A stretch of DNA of 56,836 nucleotides from Chitinophaga skermanii (lineage in GTDB: Bacteria; Bacteroidota; Bacteroidia; Chitinophagales; Chitinophagaceae): positions 1 through 56,836 of the forward strand of contig NZ_QLLL01000016.1 of the NCBI RefSeq assembly GCF_003259335.1, written 5' to 3'. Below the pieces are notes generated by a model, which saw nothing but the letters and a program-made list of their open reading frames with translations, was not told where the DNA came from and made no database searches. Shown here piece after piece: positions 16,330 through 24,993 of this stretch. Made by a program: the position numbers and the translations under genes. How positions within the stretch are numbered: position 1 is the stretch's first letter; each line of letters begins with the position of its first letter.

Positions 16330-17595
16330 ATGACCGCAAATGAAGCATTAGAACTAGTACAACCAGGCCACAGCGTGTTCATACATTCTGCTGCCGCAAC
16401 CCCGAAAGAGCTTGTAAAAGCATTAGCAGCACGCAGCAACGTTTTGCATGATGTACGTATCAGCAGTATTCATACAGAATGGGAAGCCCCGTATACCGAC
16501 CCCGAACATGTACATGCGTTTGAAGTAAACGCATTTTTTGTGGGTGGCAATATCCGCAAAGCCGTGAATGAAGGTCGCGCGAATTATATCCCCATGTTTT
16601 TAAGCGAAATACCCAAATACTTCCGCAGCGGTGATTACCCAATCGACGTGGCACTGATTACGGTTTCGCCGCCCGACAATCATGGTTTTTGCACCTTGGG
16701 CGTATCCTGTGATGTATCGAAATCGGCGATTGATATGGCAAGGATTATTATCGCTGAAATTAATCCCCGTATGCCGAGAGTGATTGGAGATGCTGTTATC
16801 CACATCTCGCAAATAACTGCTACGGTGGATGTAGATTACGAACTGTATCAACAAAAAATAACAGATCCTTCTGATAGGGAACTTCAAATAGGTCAGCATG
16901 TAGCATCACTTATCGAAGATGGCGCTACATTACAAATGGGTATTGGCGGTATCCCGAATGCTGTATTGAAGTGTTTAACCAATCATAAAGATCTTGGCAT
17001 TCATACGGAAATGTTTTCTGATGGCATTGTGGATTTAGTGGAGAAGGGCGTTATAAATGGTAAGATGAAGAAAACGCAGCGCGGGTTGCTTGTTTCCAGC
17101 TTTGCTATTGGTACCAATAAGCTGTATAAATTCATGGATAATAATCCCACGGTACGGTTACTGGACGTGGAATATGTGAATAACCCTACAACCATTCGCT
17201 TAAACCCGAAAGTAACGGCGATTAATAGTGCAATCGAGGTGGATTTATTTGGCCAAGTATGTGCCGATTCTATTGGTACCATGCAGTATAGTGGAGTTGG
17301 TGGCCAAGTGGATTTTATGCGCGGGGCAGCTTTATCTCCAGGCGGCAAACCTATTATTGCCATACCTTCTGTTACCGGCAAAGGCATTTCAAGGATTGTA
17401 CCTTACTTAAAACCCGGCGCCAGCGTAGTTACAACACGTGCGCATGTGCATTATGTTATAACAGAATACGGTATTGCGCATCTCCATGGCAAAAATTTAA
17501 AACAAAGAGCGAAAGCGCTCATAAATATAGCGCATCCCGATGCGCGTGAAGGATTAGAAAAAGAAGCACATAATATCTTCAATTCACCCCTTTAA
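16330..17595 (+). CDS. acetyl-CoA hydrolase/transferase family protein
   Basis: A 421-residue member of the Cat1/Ach1/4-hydroxybutyrate CoA-transferase family, which moves CoA between acetate or another short acid and an acyl-CoA, or hydrolyses acetyl-CoA. The N-terminal domain (about 1-190) and C-terminal domain (about 200-421) are both complete. Family motifs include QMGIGGIPNAVL, HTEMFSDGIVDL, GVGGQVDFMRGA and the C-terminal VTTRAHVHYVITEYGIAHLHGK. Whether it is a hydrolase or a transferase (acetate, butyrate, 4-hydroxybutyrate) cannot be told. It is followed after 15 bp by a lipoprotein gene that may share the transcript. Confidence 0.92.
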   Translation: MTANEALELVQPGHSVFIHSAAATPKELVKALAARSNVLHDVRISSIHTEWEAPYTDPEHVHAFEVNAFFVGGNIRKAVNEGRANYIPMFLSEIPKYFRSGDYPIDVALITVSPPDNHGFCTLGVSCDVSKSAIDMARIIIAEINPRMPRVIGDAVIHISQITATVDVDYELYQQKITDPSDRELQIGQHVASLIEDGATLQMGIGGIPNAVLKCLTNHKDLGIHTEMFSDGIVDLVEKGVINGKMKKTQRGLLVSSFAIGTNKLYKFMDNNPTVRLLDVEYVNNPTTIRLNPKVTAINSAIEVDLFGQVCADSIGTMQYSGVGGQVDFMRGAALSPGGKPIIAIPSVTGKGISRIVPYLKPGASVVTTRAHVHYVITEYGIAHLHGKNLKQRAKALINIAHPDAREGLEKEAHNIFNSPL

Positions 17596-17610
17596 AATGC
17601 AATAAACACC

Positions 17611-18150
17611 ATGAAACAACTTTTGTACACCAGTTTAATTGTTGCTATGATGGCATGTAATAACCAATCCACCTCCACCCCGAACGACAGTACCACTGCA
17701 AATGAAACAGCTGCTGCCGATTCTGTAAACACAGTTTCCATGGACGCTACACAGTTATTAGTAACGCATTTAGAGAATTACTTCTTATCGAATAAAGTGC
17801 AAAAAACCGGTGCTGTACAATGCTGGGTTGTACAAACCAAAGAAGAGTTTGATGAATTATTTGGTGCCGCTAAAACGAATAACAACGTTATTATCAACCC
17901 TGATTTCAATACGCAGTTTGTAGTTGCACTTGCTGTTCCTGCAACAGATACCGCCACAACGATTACATTATCGAACGGTATAAAATCAGGTAATAACGCA
18001 GACTTGCGTTTTACCATCACCAAGGGGCAAAAGCAATCGTTTACAATGTCGCCGGTATGGTTAGGTACGGTAGAAAAAACTACAGGTGTGGAAAACGTCA
18101 GTTTCTACGATGGTGAAGCATTAGTAAAGATGATTCCTATCAAATATTGA
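17611..18150 (+). CDS. small lipoprotein of unknown function
   Basis: 179 residues, not recognised. The first 17 residues are a lipoprotein signal ending in the lipobox MMAC. A Ser/Thr/Asn/Ala-rich linker (about 18-45) follows, then a compact domain of ~130 residues with alternating strands (VQCWVVQTKEEFDELFGAAK, FVVALAVPATDTATTITLSN). It is 15 bp after the CoA-hydrolase/transferase gene and ends at a strong terminator, so it is probably co-transcribed. It is likely anchored in the inner or outer membrane. Confidence 0.8.
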   Translation: MKQLLYTSLIVAMMACNNQSTSTPNDSTTANETAAADSVNTVSMDATQLLVTHLENYFLSNKVQKTGAVQCWVVQTKEEFDELFGAAKTNNNVIINPDFNTQFVVALAVPATDTATTITLSNGIKSGNNADLRFTITKGQKQSFTMSPVWLGTVEKTTGVENVSFYDGEALVKMIPIKY

Positions 18151-18178
18151 TACATCAATTATGCGTACTGCAAATAAA

Positions 18179-18207
18179 AAAGGTCTCTATTTGGTAGAGA
18201 CCTTTTT
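18179..18207 (+). terminator. intrinsic terminator, likely bidirectional
   Basis: Perfect 11-bp stem AAAGGTCTCTA / TAGAGACCTTT with loop TTTGG, flanked by A- and T-runs. It closes both the plus-strand lipoprotein transcript and the convergent metH transcript. Confidence 0.92.
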
Positions 18208-18215
18208 ATATGAGA

Positions 18216-20924
18216 TTAGATATCATATTCTAAATTCGGGCGAAGCCATTTTTCGGCTTCTTCAACGGTCCAGCCTTTTCGTTCGGCGTAGTCGATCACT
18301 TGGTCTTTTTCAATTTTACCAATACCGAAGTACTTCGACTGCGGGTTAGCAAAATACCAACCGCTTACGCTACTGGCCGGGTACATCGCTAACGATTCGG
18401 TGAGTGTAATACCGGTGTTATTGGTAGCATCGAGTAAATCGAAGAGCTTATATTTTTCAGTGTGCTCTGGGCAAGCCGGGTAGCCTGGTGCAGGGCGAAT
18501 ACCTTGGTATTCTTCTTTGATCAATTGTTCGTTAGATAGATGTTCTTCTGAAGCGTAGCCCCAAAACTCCTTCCTTACACGTTCGTGCATTAATTCTGCG
18601 AAGGCTTCTGCAAAGCGATCTGCTAAAGCTTTAAGCATAATGCTACTATAATCGTCGTGTTCTTTTTCAAATTTCTCCAACCATTTCTCGATGCCGATAC
18701 CCGCTGTTACAGCAAAACCACCGATATAATCTTGCTTGTTGGAGGATTTAGGTGCAATAAAATCCGCTAAGCAAAAATTCGGTTGGCCAGGCGCTTTCTT
18801 GATTTGCTGGCGTAAGAAGTGTAAATCCACATCATTACCATTCAAATCCTTCACAGCCACACTATCTTTTCCAATTTCATTCGCCGGGAAAATACCAATA
18901 ACCGCTTTCGCTTGTAGCCATTTCTCCTTGATCAATTGCGCCAACATCACTTTCGCGTCTTCGTATAACTTGGTAGCTTCTTTACCAACGATTTCGTCAG
19001 TTAAGATGGCTGGGAACTTGCCATGCAATTCCCATGCGATGAAGAACGGCTGCCAGTCGATATATTGGGCAATTTCCCCCAGGTCGTAATCTTCAAAAAC
19101 AGTTAATCCTAATTTCTTAGGTACTACAGGTACAAATTCGTTCCAATCGATACCTGCTGTTACTTTACGCGCATCTTCAATTGGCAAATATTGCTTCACT
19201 GGACGTTTATTGCGGAAGTTTTCGTTCAGTTTAACGTATTCTTCTTGCACGTCCGTTAAAAAGTTCTTCTTCAAAGCTTTATTCAATAAGTTACCGGTAA
19301 CGGTTACACTTCTTGAAGCATCGAGTACGTGTACTACACCATTTTCGTACTCCGGCGCAATTTTTACCGCTGTATGTGTACGAGAAGTAGTGGCACCACC
19401 TATTAATAATGGTATATTGAAGTTTTGGCGTTTCAATTCGCGGGCAACGTGTACCATTTCGTCTAAGCTTGGTGTAATAAGACCGCTCAATCCAATAATG
19501 TCTACATCATGTTCACGGGCAGCTTGCAAGATTTTTTCCGCAGGCACCATCACACCAAGGTCGATAATTTCGTAACCATTACAACCTAACACTACGCCCA
19601 CAATGTTTTTACCGATATCATGCACATCACCTTTTACAGTGGCGAGCAAGATTTTACCGGCAGATTTTATTTCACCGCCATTCTCGGCAACCATTCTAGC
19701 CTTTTCCTCTTCAATGAAAGGTGTAAGTACAGCCACGGACTTTTTCATTACGCGGGCACTTTTTACAACTTGCGGCAAGAACATTTTACCGGCTCCGAAT
19801 AAATCGCCGACGATATTCATACCATCCATCAAAGGACCTTCGATTACATCCAAAGGACGCGGGTATTTCAAACGTGCTTCCTCTGTATCTGCTTCAATAT
19901 AATCGGTAATACCGTTCACCAAAGCGTGGCTTAACCGTTGCTCTACGGAGTTAAGACGCCAAGATTCATCTTTCTCGATTACTTTTCCTTTGGCCTTAAC
20001 GGTTTCAGCATAAGCAATCAATCTTTCGGTAGCATCTTCGCGGCGGTTTAACACGGCGTCTTCACAGAGTTCACGGAGCGTAGGATCAATTTCATCCAAA
20101 ATTTGGATCATACCTGCGTTCACGATACCCATATCCATACCTGCTTTAATAGCATGGTAAAGGAATACAGAGTGCATCGCTTCACGTACCACGTCGTTAC
20201 CACGGAACGAGAATGAAATATTACTCACACCACCACTTACTTTTGTTAATGGCATGAGTTCTTTTATCTGGCGGGTAGCCTCGATAAATTCCACCGCATA
20301 ATTATTATGCTCTTCGATACCTGTTGCGATCGCGAAGATATTCGGATCAAAAATGATATCCTGTGGATCGAAGCCTACTTGCTCAGTTAATATTTTATAA
20401 GCACGATGACTGAATTGAACACGTTTTTCAAGCGTATCGGCCTGGCCGTTCTCATCAAAAGCCATCACCACTACAGCTGCACCATATTTAGCACAGATCG
20501 TAGCTTGTTCGATGAACTTGGCTTCACCTTCTTTAAGAGAGATTGAGTTTACAATACACTTACCTTGGATACATTTCAGGCCAGCTTCAATAATGCTAAA
20601 CTTACTGGAATCGATCATCACCGGGATTTTGGAGATATCAGGTTCAGAAGCTAAGAGATTTAAGAAGGTGGTCATGGCTTTTTCGCCATCAAGCAATGCA
20701 TCGTCCATATTTACGTCGAGCACTTGGGCGCCGCTTTCTACTTGTTGGCGGGCAACTGATAATGCTTCTTCGTAGAGACCTTCGCGTACGAGGCGGGCGA
20801 ACTTTTTCGAACCGGTTACGTTTGTACGTTCCCCGACGTTGATAAAGTTTGTTTCTGGGCGCACAACAAGTGGTTCCAGTCCGCTTAATCTTAAATATGG
20901 AAGAATGGTTTTTGTAGTATTCAT
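18216..20924 (-). CDS. metH: methionine synthase, C-terminal part (pterin, B12 and activation domains)
   Basis: 902 residues carrying the second to fourth modules of cobalamin-dependent methionine synthase. First is a methyltetrahydrofolate-binding barrel (NFINVGERTNVTGSKKFARL near the start). Then come the cap and B12-binding domain with DVHDIGKNIVGVVLGCNGYE (the DxHxxG His is the cobalt ligand) and the SAM-dependent activation domain (GIRPAPGYPACPEHTEK). The homocysteine-binding module is a separate upstream gene, 73 bp away on the same strand. Together they equal one full-length MetH of ~1240 residues. Motifs look intact, so this is a working split enzyme rather than a broken gene. Confidence 0.95.
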   Translation of the reverse strand: MNTTKTILPYLRLSGLEPLVVRPETNFINVGERTNVTGSKKFARLVREGLYEEALSVARQQVESGAQVLDVNMDDALLDGEKAMTTFLNLLASEPDISKIPVMIDSSKFSIIEAGLKCIQGKCIVNSISLKEGEAKFIEQATICAKYGAAVVVMAFDENGQADTLEKRVQFSHRAYKILTEQVGFDPQDIIFDPNIFAIATGIEEHNNYAVEFIEATRQIKELMPLTKVSGGVSNISFSFRGNDVVREAMHSVFLYHAIKAGMDMGIVNAGMIQILDEIDPTLRELCEDAVLNRREDATERLIAYAETVKAKGKVIEKDESWRLNSVEQRLSHALVNGITDYIEADTEEARLKYPRPLDVIEGPLMDGMNIVGDLFGAGKMFLPQVVKSARVMKKSVAVLTPFIEEEKARMVAENGGEIKSAGKILLATVKGDVHDIGKNIVGVVLGCNGYEIIDLGVMVPAEKILQAAREHDVDIIGLSGLITPSLDEMVHVARELKRQNFNIPLLIGGATTSRTHTAVKIAPEYENGVVHVLDASRSVTVTGNLLNKALKKNFLTDVQEEYVKLNENFRNKRPVKQYLPIEDARKVTAGIDWNEFVPVVPKKLGLTVFEDYDLGEIAQYIDWQPFFIAWELHGKFPAILTDEIVGKEATKLYEDAKVMLAQLIKEKWLQAKAVIGIFPANEIGKDSVAVKDLNGNDVDLHFLRQQIKKAPGQPNFCLADFIAPKSSNKQDYIGGFAVTAGIGIEKWLEKFEKEHDDYSSIMLKALADRFAEAFAELMHERVRKEFWGYASEEHLSNEQLIKEEYQGIRPAPGYPACPEHTEKYKLFDLLDATNNTGITLTESLAMYPASSVSGWYFANPQSKYFGIGKIEKDQVIDYAERKGWTVEEAEKWLRPNLEYDI

Positions 20925-20997
20925 TGTATATATTCCTTAATAGCTGCTGCACATTGGCAGTACCAGCTTCCCAGGATGCGATCTTTTACGTGAATAA

Positions 20998-22017
20998 TTA
21001 AAGAGCCAAAGAAGTTTCAACAACAGGTAGTGGTCGTGGTTGAATGGATTTCACATGTTCCGCCATATGTTGAATATGTGCAGGCGTGGTACCACAGCAT
21101 CCGCCGACGATGTTCACAAATCCCGATTTTGCGAAATCGGCAATAATGTGTGCCGTGTCTGCTGGTTCTTCGTCGTACTCACCGAAAGCATTCGGCAAGC
21201 CGGCGTTCGGGTAGCAACTAACGTAGCAGCTGGCGATTTGTGATAATTCTTCGATGTACGGACGCATTTGTTCGCCCCCCAATGCACAGTTCAAACCGAT
21301 GGAGAATGGTTTGGCATGCATTACGGAGATGTAGAATGCTTCTAATGTTTGGCCGCTTAATGTTCTTCCTGAAGCATCGGTAATTGTACCGGAGATCATA
21401 ATCGGCAAGGTTGGTTGGCCGATACTTTGGAAGTAAGTTTTAATGGCATAGATCGCTGCTTTGCAGTTCAGCGTATCGAAAATTGTTTCGATTAATAATA
21501 GATCAACACCACCTTCGTGCAAACCACGTACTTGTTCTATATATGATTCGACAACTTCGTCGAAGTATACAGAGCGGAAGCCCGGGTTATTAACATCTGG
21601 TGAAATTGATAAGGTTTTGTTTAACGGTCCAATCGCCCCGGCCACGAATCTAGGCTTACCGGGGTTCTTCGCAGTGAATTCGTTTGTCACTTCTTTAGCC
21701 AACTTAGCGGCAGCAACATTCAATTCAAACGCGAGCGCTTGCAAATCGTAATCGGCTTGCGCAATGGAAGTACTAGAGAAGGTATTGGTTTCGATAATAT
21801 CGGCGCCAGCTTCTAAGTATTCGCGGTGAATGGATTGAATAATGCCGGGTTGCGTAAGGCACAGAACATCGCTATTTCCTTTGAGTTCAATATGATGGTT
21901 GGCAAAACGTTGACCGCGGTAATCAGCTTCTTGTAGTTTATGACGCTGGATCATGGTGCCCATAGCACCATCAATAATTAATATGCGCTCTTTCGCGCAA
22001 TCGTAGATCGATTTCAT
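20998..22017 (-). CDS. metH: methionine synthase, N-terminal homocysteine methyltransferase part
   Basis: 339 residues from the ATG at 22017. The open frame runs 29 codons further upstream but crosses the -7 box at 22093-22100, so the long form is rejected. It is the homocysteine-binding zinc barrel of MetH, beginning ILIIDGAMGTMIQ. The zinc cysteines are in GLNCALGGEQMRP and GGCCGTTPAHI. It donates the methyl group from methylcobalamin held by the downstream partner to homocysteine. The protein ends just after the barrel (~residue 325), which places the split at the natural domain border. Confidence 0.95.
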   Translation of the reverse strand: MKSIYDCAKERILIIDGAMGTMIQRHKLQEADYRGQRFANHHIELKGNSDVLCLTQPGIIQSIHREYLEAGADIIETNTFSSTSIAQADYDLQALAFELNVAAAKLAKEVTNEFTAKNPGKPRFVAGAIGPLNKTLSISPDVNNPGFRSVYFDEVVESYIEQVRGLHEGGVDLLLIETIFDTLNCKAAIYAIKTYFQSIGQPTLPIMISGTITDASGRTLSGQTLEAFYISVMHAKPFSIGLNCALGGEQMRPYIEELSQIASCYVSCYPNAGLPNAFGEYDEEPADTAHIIADFAKSGFVNIVGGCCGTTPAHIQHMAEHVKSIQPRPLPVVETSLAL

Positions 22018-22092
22018 GATTGGAACGTTTATTAGTTGCTGTTTAAGATGAAGCCCTTGGTCGAACAATAAACAAATCCACCTTAGGCGATG

Positions 22093-22100
22093 CAAAGATA
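22093..22100 (-). promoter_or_regulatory. -7 box of the metH operon
   Basis: On the minus strand TATCTTTG, a full match to TAnnTTTG. It places the transcript start near 22089 and leaves a leader of ~70 nt before the ATG at 22017. That leader is too short for a cobalamin riboswitch, and I see none. Confidence 0.5.
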
Positions 22101-22264
22101 GCAAACTCCCCTATCAAAAAGAAAGAAGAGAAATAAGGGTACAACTACATGACAATCGGCAAAATTTCACAAACATTTCAAATAATAACTGATACTTAAA
22201 GTACTGACGATCAGTATATTTGCAAAGAATCTTCTCCTAAAGAAAAAAATTTCTTATAAATATT

Positions 22265-22296
22265 TTTGTTTTACTCTATAAAGTCTATTATATTTG
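22265..22296 (+). promoter_or_regulatory. near-perfect Bacteroidota promoter of the Cys-rich mini-operon
   Basis: TTTG (22265-22268), exactly 20 bp of spacer, then TATATTTG (22289-22296). This is the full -33/-7 consensus TTTG-N19-21-TAnnTTTG. Transcription would begin near 22300 and run into the Cys-rich ORF at 22372. Confidence 0.8.
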
Positions 22297-22371
22297 TAGG
22301 GTATTCAATAAGGATATGACTAGCATAGGTTGTATACAACCAACGATAACAATAGGTTAAAAATAAGTACA

Positions 22372-22491
22372 ATGCTTACCCTGCTTACATTCGAAACCAA
22401 CAATAAGTACTTCTCACACGAGAAGCGAAACATTTGCTGTAGTTGCTCAACTACAATGCGAATGCGAATGTGTGCTGCATGTGACTGTTAA
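22372..22491 (+). CDS. 39-residue Cys-rich small ORF (leader peptide or microprotein)
   Basis: A short ORF starting ATGCTTACCCTG and ending in TAA. The last 20 residues read NICCSCSTTMRMRMCAACDC: six Cys and three Met. It has a near-perfect promoter 76 bp upstream and is followed by a 65-residue protein and a strong terminator, so it lies in a real transcript. A perfect 8-bp inverted repeat (TGTAGTTG-CT-CAACTACA) overlaps the middle Cys codons. Two readings fit. It may be a leader peptide whose translation senses Cys or Met supply, or a small metal-binding protein with CCxC and CxxCxC ligands. It is divergent from metH. No function is proven. Confidence 0.5.
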   Translation: MLTLLTFETNNKYFSHEKRNICCSCSTTMRMRMCAACDC

Positions 22492-22595
22492 TAATCTTTT
22501 ACCCGCTCCTGCTTATAGTGCCCTTACAAGGCAAAATTCACTCGTAACATGGCGCGGTGTTATTCACCGGATCGTATATTCAAAAACCAACCATC

Positions 22596-22796
22596 ATGAC
22601 CATTCAGGAATACCTGCACCAGCTGACAGCAGATTGCGAAAAGCTGGGTTTAAAAAGAGTTTTAGTTGAAAATGCATACGCAGACGGAACTTTCAAAGTT
22701 TGCTTCATCAATAAATACGAAATCAGTAGAACGAAAGAACTACTTCAAGATATTAAATCGAACAAGCGGCATGACCGCGAATCGACGAAGTTATAA
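22596..22796 (+). CDS. small conserved-looking protein, unknown function
   Basis: About 65 residues from the first ATG. The frame is open 13 codons further upstream to a GTG; the ATG form begins MTIQEYLHQLTADCEKLGLK and looks complete. It is predicted soluble and basic at the C-terminus (IKSNKRHDRESTKL), with a helix, two strands and a helix. I do not recognise it. It is the second ORF of the transcript that starts at ~22300 and ends in the terminator at 22838. The Cys-rich ORF upstream is its only partner, so the two may work together or the first may regulate it. Confidence 0.65.
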   Translation: MTIQEYLHQLTADCEKLGLKRVLVENAYADGTFKVCFINKYEISRTKELLQDIKSNKRHDRESTKL

Positions 22797-22837
22797 TGCA
22801 ACAATTGCGTATTCATAACGTGGAATAGTTACCGTAG

Positions 22838-22867
22838 ACAGGTGCTCTCAAGCACCTGTATTTTTTT
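22838..22867 (+). terminator. intrinsic terminator of the Cys-rich mini-operon
   Basis: Perfect 9-bp stem ACAGGTGCT / AGCACCTGT with loop CTCA, then seven T. It lies just before the convergent comF stop. Confidence 0.93.
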
Positions 22868-22871
22868 GTCC

Positions 22872-23558
22872 TTACCTCGCTGTTGTATAGGCTAAACTTG
22901 CGATGCTTAATAAGCTGGCCCCTTGCTGTAACAAAGCTAACCCGCAAGCCTCCAAAGTTGCTCCTGTTGTAATTACATCGTCGATCAATAATACATGTTT
23001 CCCTTTAATTGCATTCACATCCCGAACAGCGAATACTTTCGATACGTTTTCCCAGCGGTCTGACCGGGATTTATGCGTTTGTGTAAGAGTAAACGAATTA
23101 CGTTGTAAAACTTTTGCCAGTACCGGCTTTCCTAGAACTTTACTGATACCTTCTGCTAATTGTGCGGCTTGATTATAGCCTCGAAGTTTCAGCTTACTGG
23201 GATGTAAAGGAACGGGAACAATTACATCGATGGGCTGCCAATGTTTTTCTTTGGAAAGTAGCAGTCCCATTTGATAGCCAAAATACAGGGCAATATCTTT
23301 TCGATCGTTGTATTTGAATTGATGAATAAGATGTTGAAGCATCGACTGTTTTTTGAAATAGTAGGTCGACATGGCGGCGTGGAGTTTGAGCCTTCCATAG
23401 AATATTCGCATGACGGGGTTTTCTTCAATACTTTGGAAATTGGTGTAAGGCAGTTTTAAGCTACAGCGCAAGCAAAGAACTTGTTCTTTGGGAGATAAGC
23501 TGTGCCCACATGCATCGCAGCAATGCGGGTAAAACAGCCTTAACAAGGATGTTAACAT
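22872..23558 (-). CDS. comF: ComF-family phosphoribosyltransferase-like protein
   Basis: About 228 residues from the ATG at 23558. An ATG at 23582 and a longer open frame to 23654 (overlapping radA) are alternatives. The N-terminus is a zinc ribbon (PHCCDACG, then CLRC 25 residues later). The C-terminus is a type I PRTase domain with the PRPP loop VLLIDDVITTGATLEACG. The family is tied to competence and DNA uptake or repair (ComFC, GntX). It follows radA on the same strand, so the two are probably co-transcribed and linked in DNA processing. Confidence 0.9.
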   Translation of the reverse strand: MLTSLLRLFYPHCCDACGHSLSPKEQVLCLRCSLKLPYTNFQSIEENPVMRIFYGRLKLHAAMSTYYFKKQSMLQHLIHQFKYNDRKDIALYFGYQMGLLLSKEKHWQPIDVIVPVPLHPSKLKLRGYNQAAQLAEGISKVLGKPVLAKVLQRNSFTLTQTHKSRSDRWENVSKVFAVRDVNAIKGKHVLLIDDVITTGATLEACGLALLQQGASLLSIASLAYTTAR

Positions 23559-23616
23559 ACAATGGGGGTTTTTAAGTCGCATAGCAACCTTATTAGCTGC
23601 TATGCGTAATAATTTC

Positions 23617-24993
23617 TTAAAACAATATGCGGTATACTTCTTCCACTCGTCCAACCGCTAACACTTCAATTTTGAACTTATTTAGATCTAAGCCCTTCTT
23701 ATTGTATTTCGATATAATAATCTTATCAAATCCCAATTTCTCGGCCTCTGCAATACGTTGATCAATTCTATTCACAGCACGAATCTCACCACTCAACCCA
23801 ACTTCGCCGGCAAAACAAATCTTATTAGCAATACCAATATCCTCGTATGACGATAAAAGTGCACACAACACTGCCAAATCAATCGAAGGATCTTCTACCC
23901 TGATACCACCTGCAATATTCAAAAACACATCCTTCACCCCGAAATGGAAGCCGCCACGTTTCTCTAAAACGGCAAGCAACAATTGTAGCCTTCGTAGATC
24001 AAACCCAGTAGCCGTTCGTTGGGGCGTGCCATACACCGATTGCGTAACCAAAGCTTGCACCTCGATTAGCATAGGGCGCATACCTTCGATAGTTGCCGCG
24101 ATAGATACCCCGCTTAACATATCTTCCCTTTGTGAAATAAGGATTTCAGAAGGATTGCTAACTTGACGTAGCCCATTCCCGGTCATTTCATAAATCCCCA
24201 ATTCTGCTGTTGAGCCGAAACGGTTTTTAATTGTGCGCAAGATACGGTAAGCATAATGCTGATCACCCTCGAATTGTAAAACGGTATCTACCATATGCTC
24301 TAGTACTTTTGGACCGGCAATAGAGCCATCCTTGGTAATATGACCAATCAAGAAAACCGGTGTTTGTGATTCTTTAGCGAAGCGCTGCAATTCGGCTGTA
24401 GTTTCCCTAATTTGTGAAACACTGCCCGGAGCTGATTCAATTAATGGTGATTGTAACGTTTGAATAGAATCGACAATCACCAATTGAGGTTGCAGCTTTT
24501 TAATTTCCTGGAAAATGCTTTGCGTAGATGTTTCTGTCAACAAATAAAACTGGTCGTTCTTAATTTTCAAACGATCTGCGCGCATCTTAATTTGTTGTTC
24601 ACTTTCTTCTCCGCTGATGTAAAGTGTTTTTACATTATTGAGCAGCAAAGCATTTTGTAAAAACAAGGTGGATTTTCCAATACCTGGTTCGCCACCAACG
24701 AGTACTAATGAACCCGCTACGATACCACCGCCAAGAACGCGGTTAAGTTCTGCATCGGGTGTTAGCCAACGTTTTTCTTCAGCACCTTCTACATCTTCCA
24801 AGTTTACAATTTTACTTGTTCGCAAAGGAGATGCATCACTGCGCCAATCGACGTTATGGCGTGATGGGATATCTTTTTGTACTTTCTCTTCAACGAATGA
24901 ATTCCATGTTCCGCAAGAAGGACATTTGCCTGCCCATTTTGGAGATTCATATCCACACTCTTGACAAAAGAAAGCCGATTTAATTTTAGCCAT
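23617..24993 (-). CDS. radA: DNA repair protein RadA
   Basis: 458 residues, the normal length. It begins with the four-Cys zinc finger (CQECGYESPKWAGKCPSC). Next is a RecA-like ATPase with Walker A GEPGIGKS near residue 96, Walker B LVIVDSIQTL, and the RadA-specific KNRFG motif. The C-terminal ~170 residues are a Lon-protease-like domain (FAGEVGLSGEIRAV). It promotes branch migration and recombination-intermediate processing. The gene precedes comF in an apparent two-gene operon. Confidence 0.97.
   Translation of the reverse strand: MAKIKSAFFCQECGYESPKWAGKCPSCGTWNSFVEEKVQKDIPSRHNVDWRSDASPLRTSKIVNLEDVEGAEEKRWLTPDAELNRVLGGGIVAGSLVLVGGEPGIGKSTLFLQNALLLNNVKTLYISGEESEQQIKMRADRLKIKNDQFYLLTETSTQSIFQEIKKLQPQLVIVDSIQTLQSPLIESAPGSVSQIRETTAELQRFAKESQTPVFLIGHITKDGSIAGPKVLEHMVDTVLQFEGDQHYAYRILRTIKNRFGSTAELGIYEMTGNGLRQVSNPSEILISQREDMLSGVSIAATIEGMRPMLIEVQALVTQSVYGTPQRTATGFDLRRLQLLLAVLEKRGGFHFGVKDVFLNIAGGIRVEDPSIDLAVLCALLSSYEDIGIANKICFAGEVGLSGEIRAVNRIDQRIAEAEKLGFDKIIISKYNKKGLDLNKFKIEVLAVGRVEEVYRILF

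Noticed and set aside
22018..22089. Possible B12 or SAM riboswitch in the metH leader
   Set aside because: The leader is only about 70 nt and shows none of the conserved boxes or stems of those riboswitches.
22018..22104. 29-residue N-terminal extension of the homocysteine methyltransferase
   Set aside because: It covers the -7 box and is not part of the conserved barrel, which begins close to the ATG at 22017.
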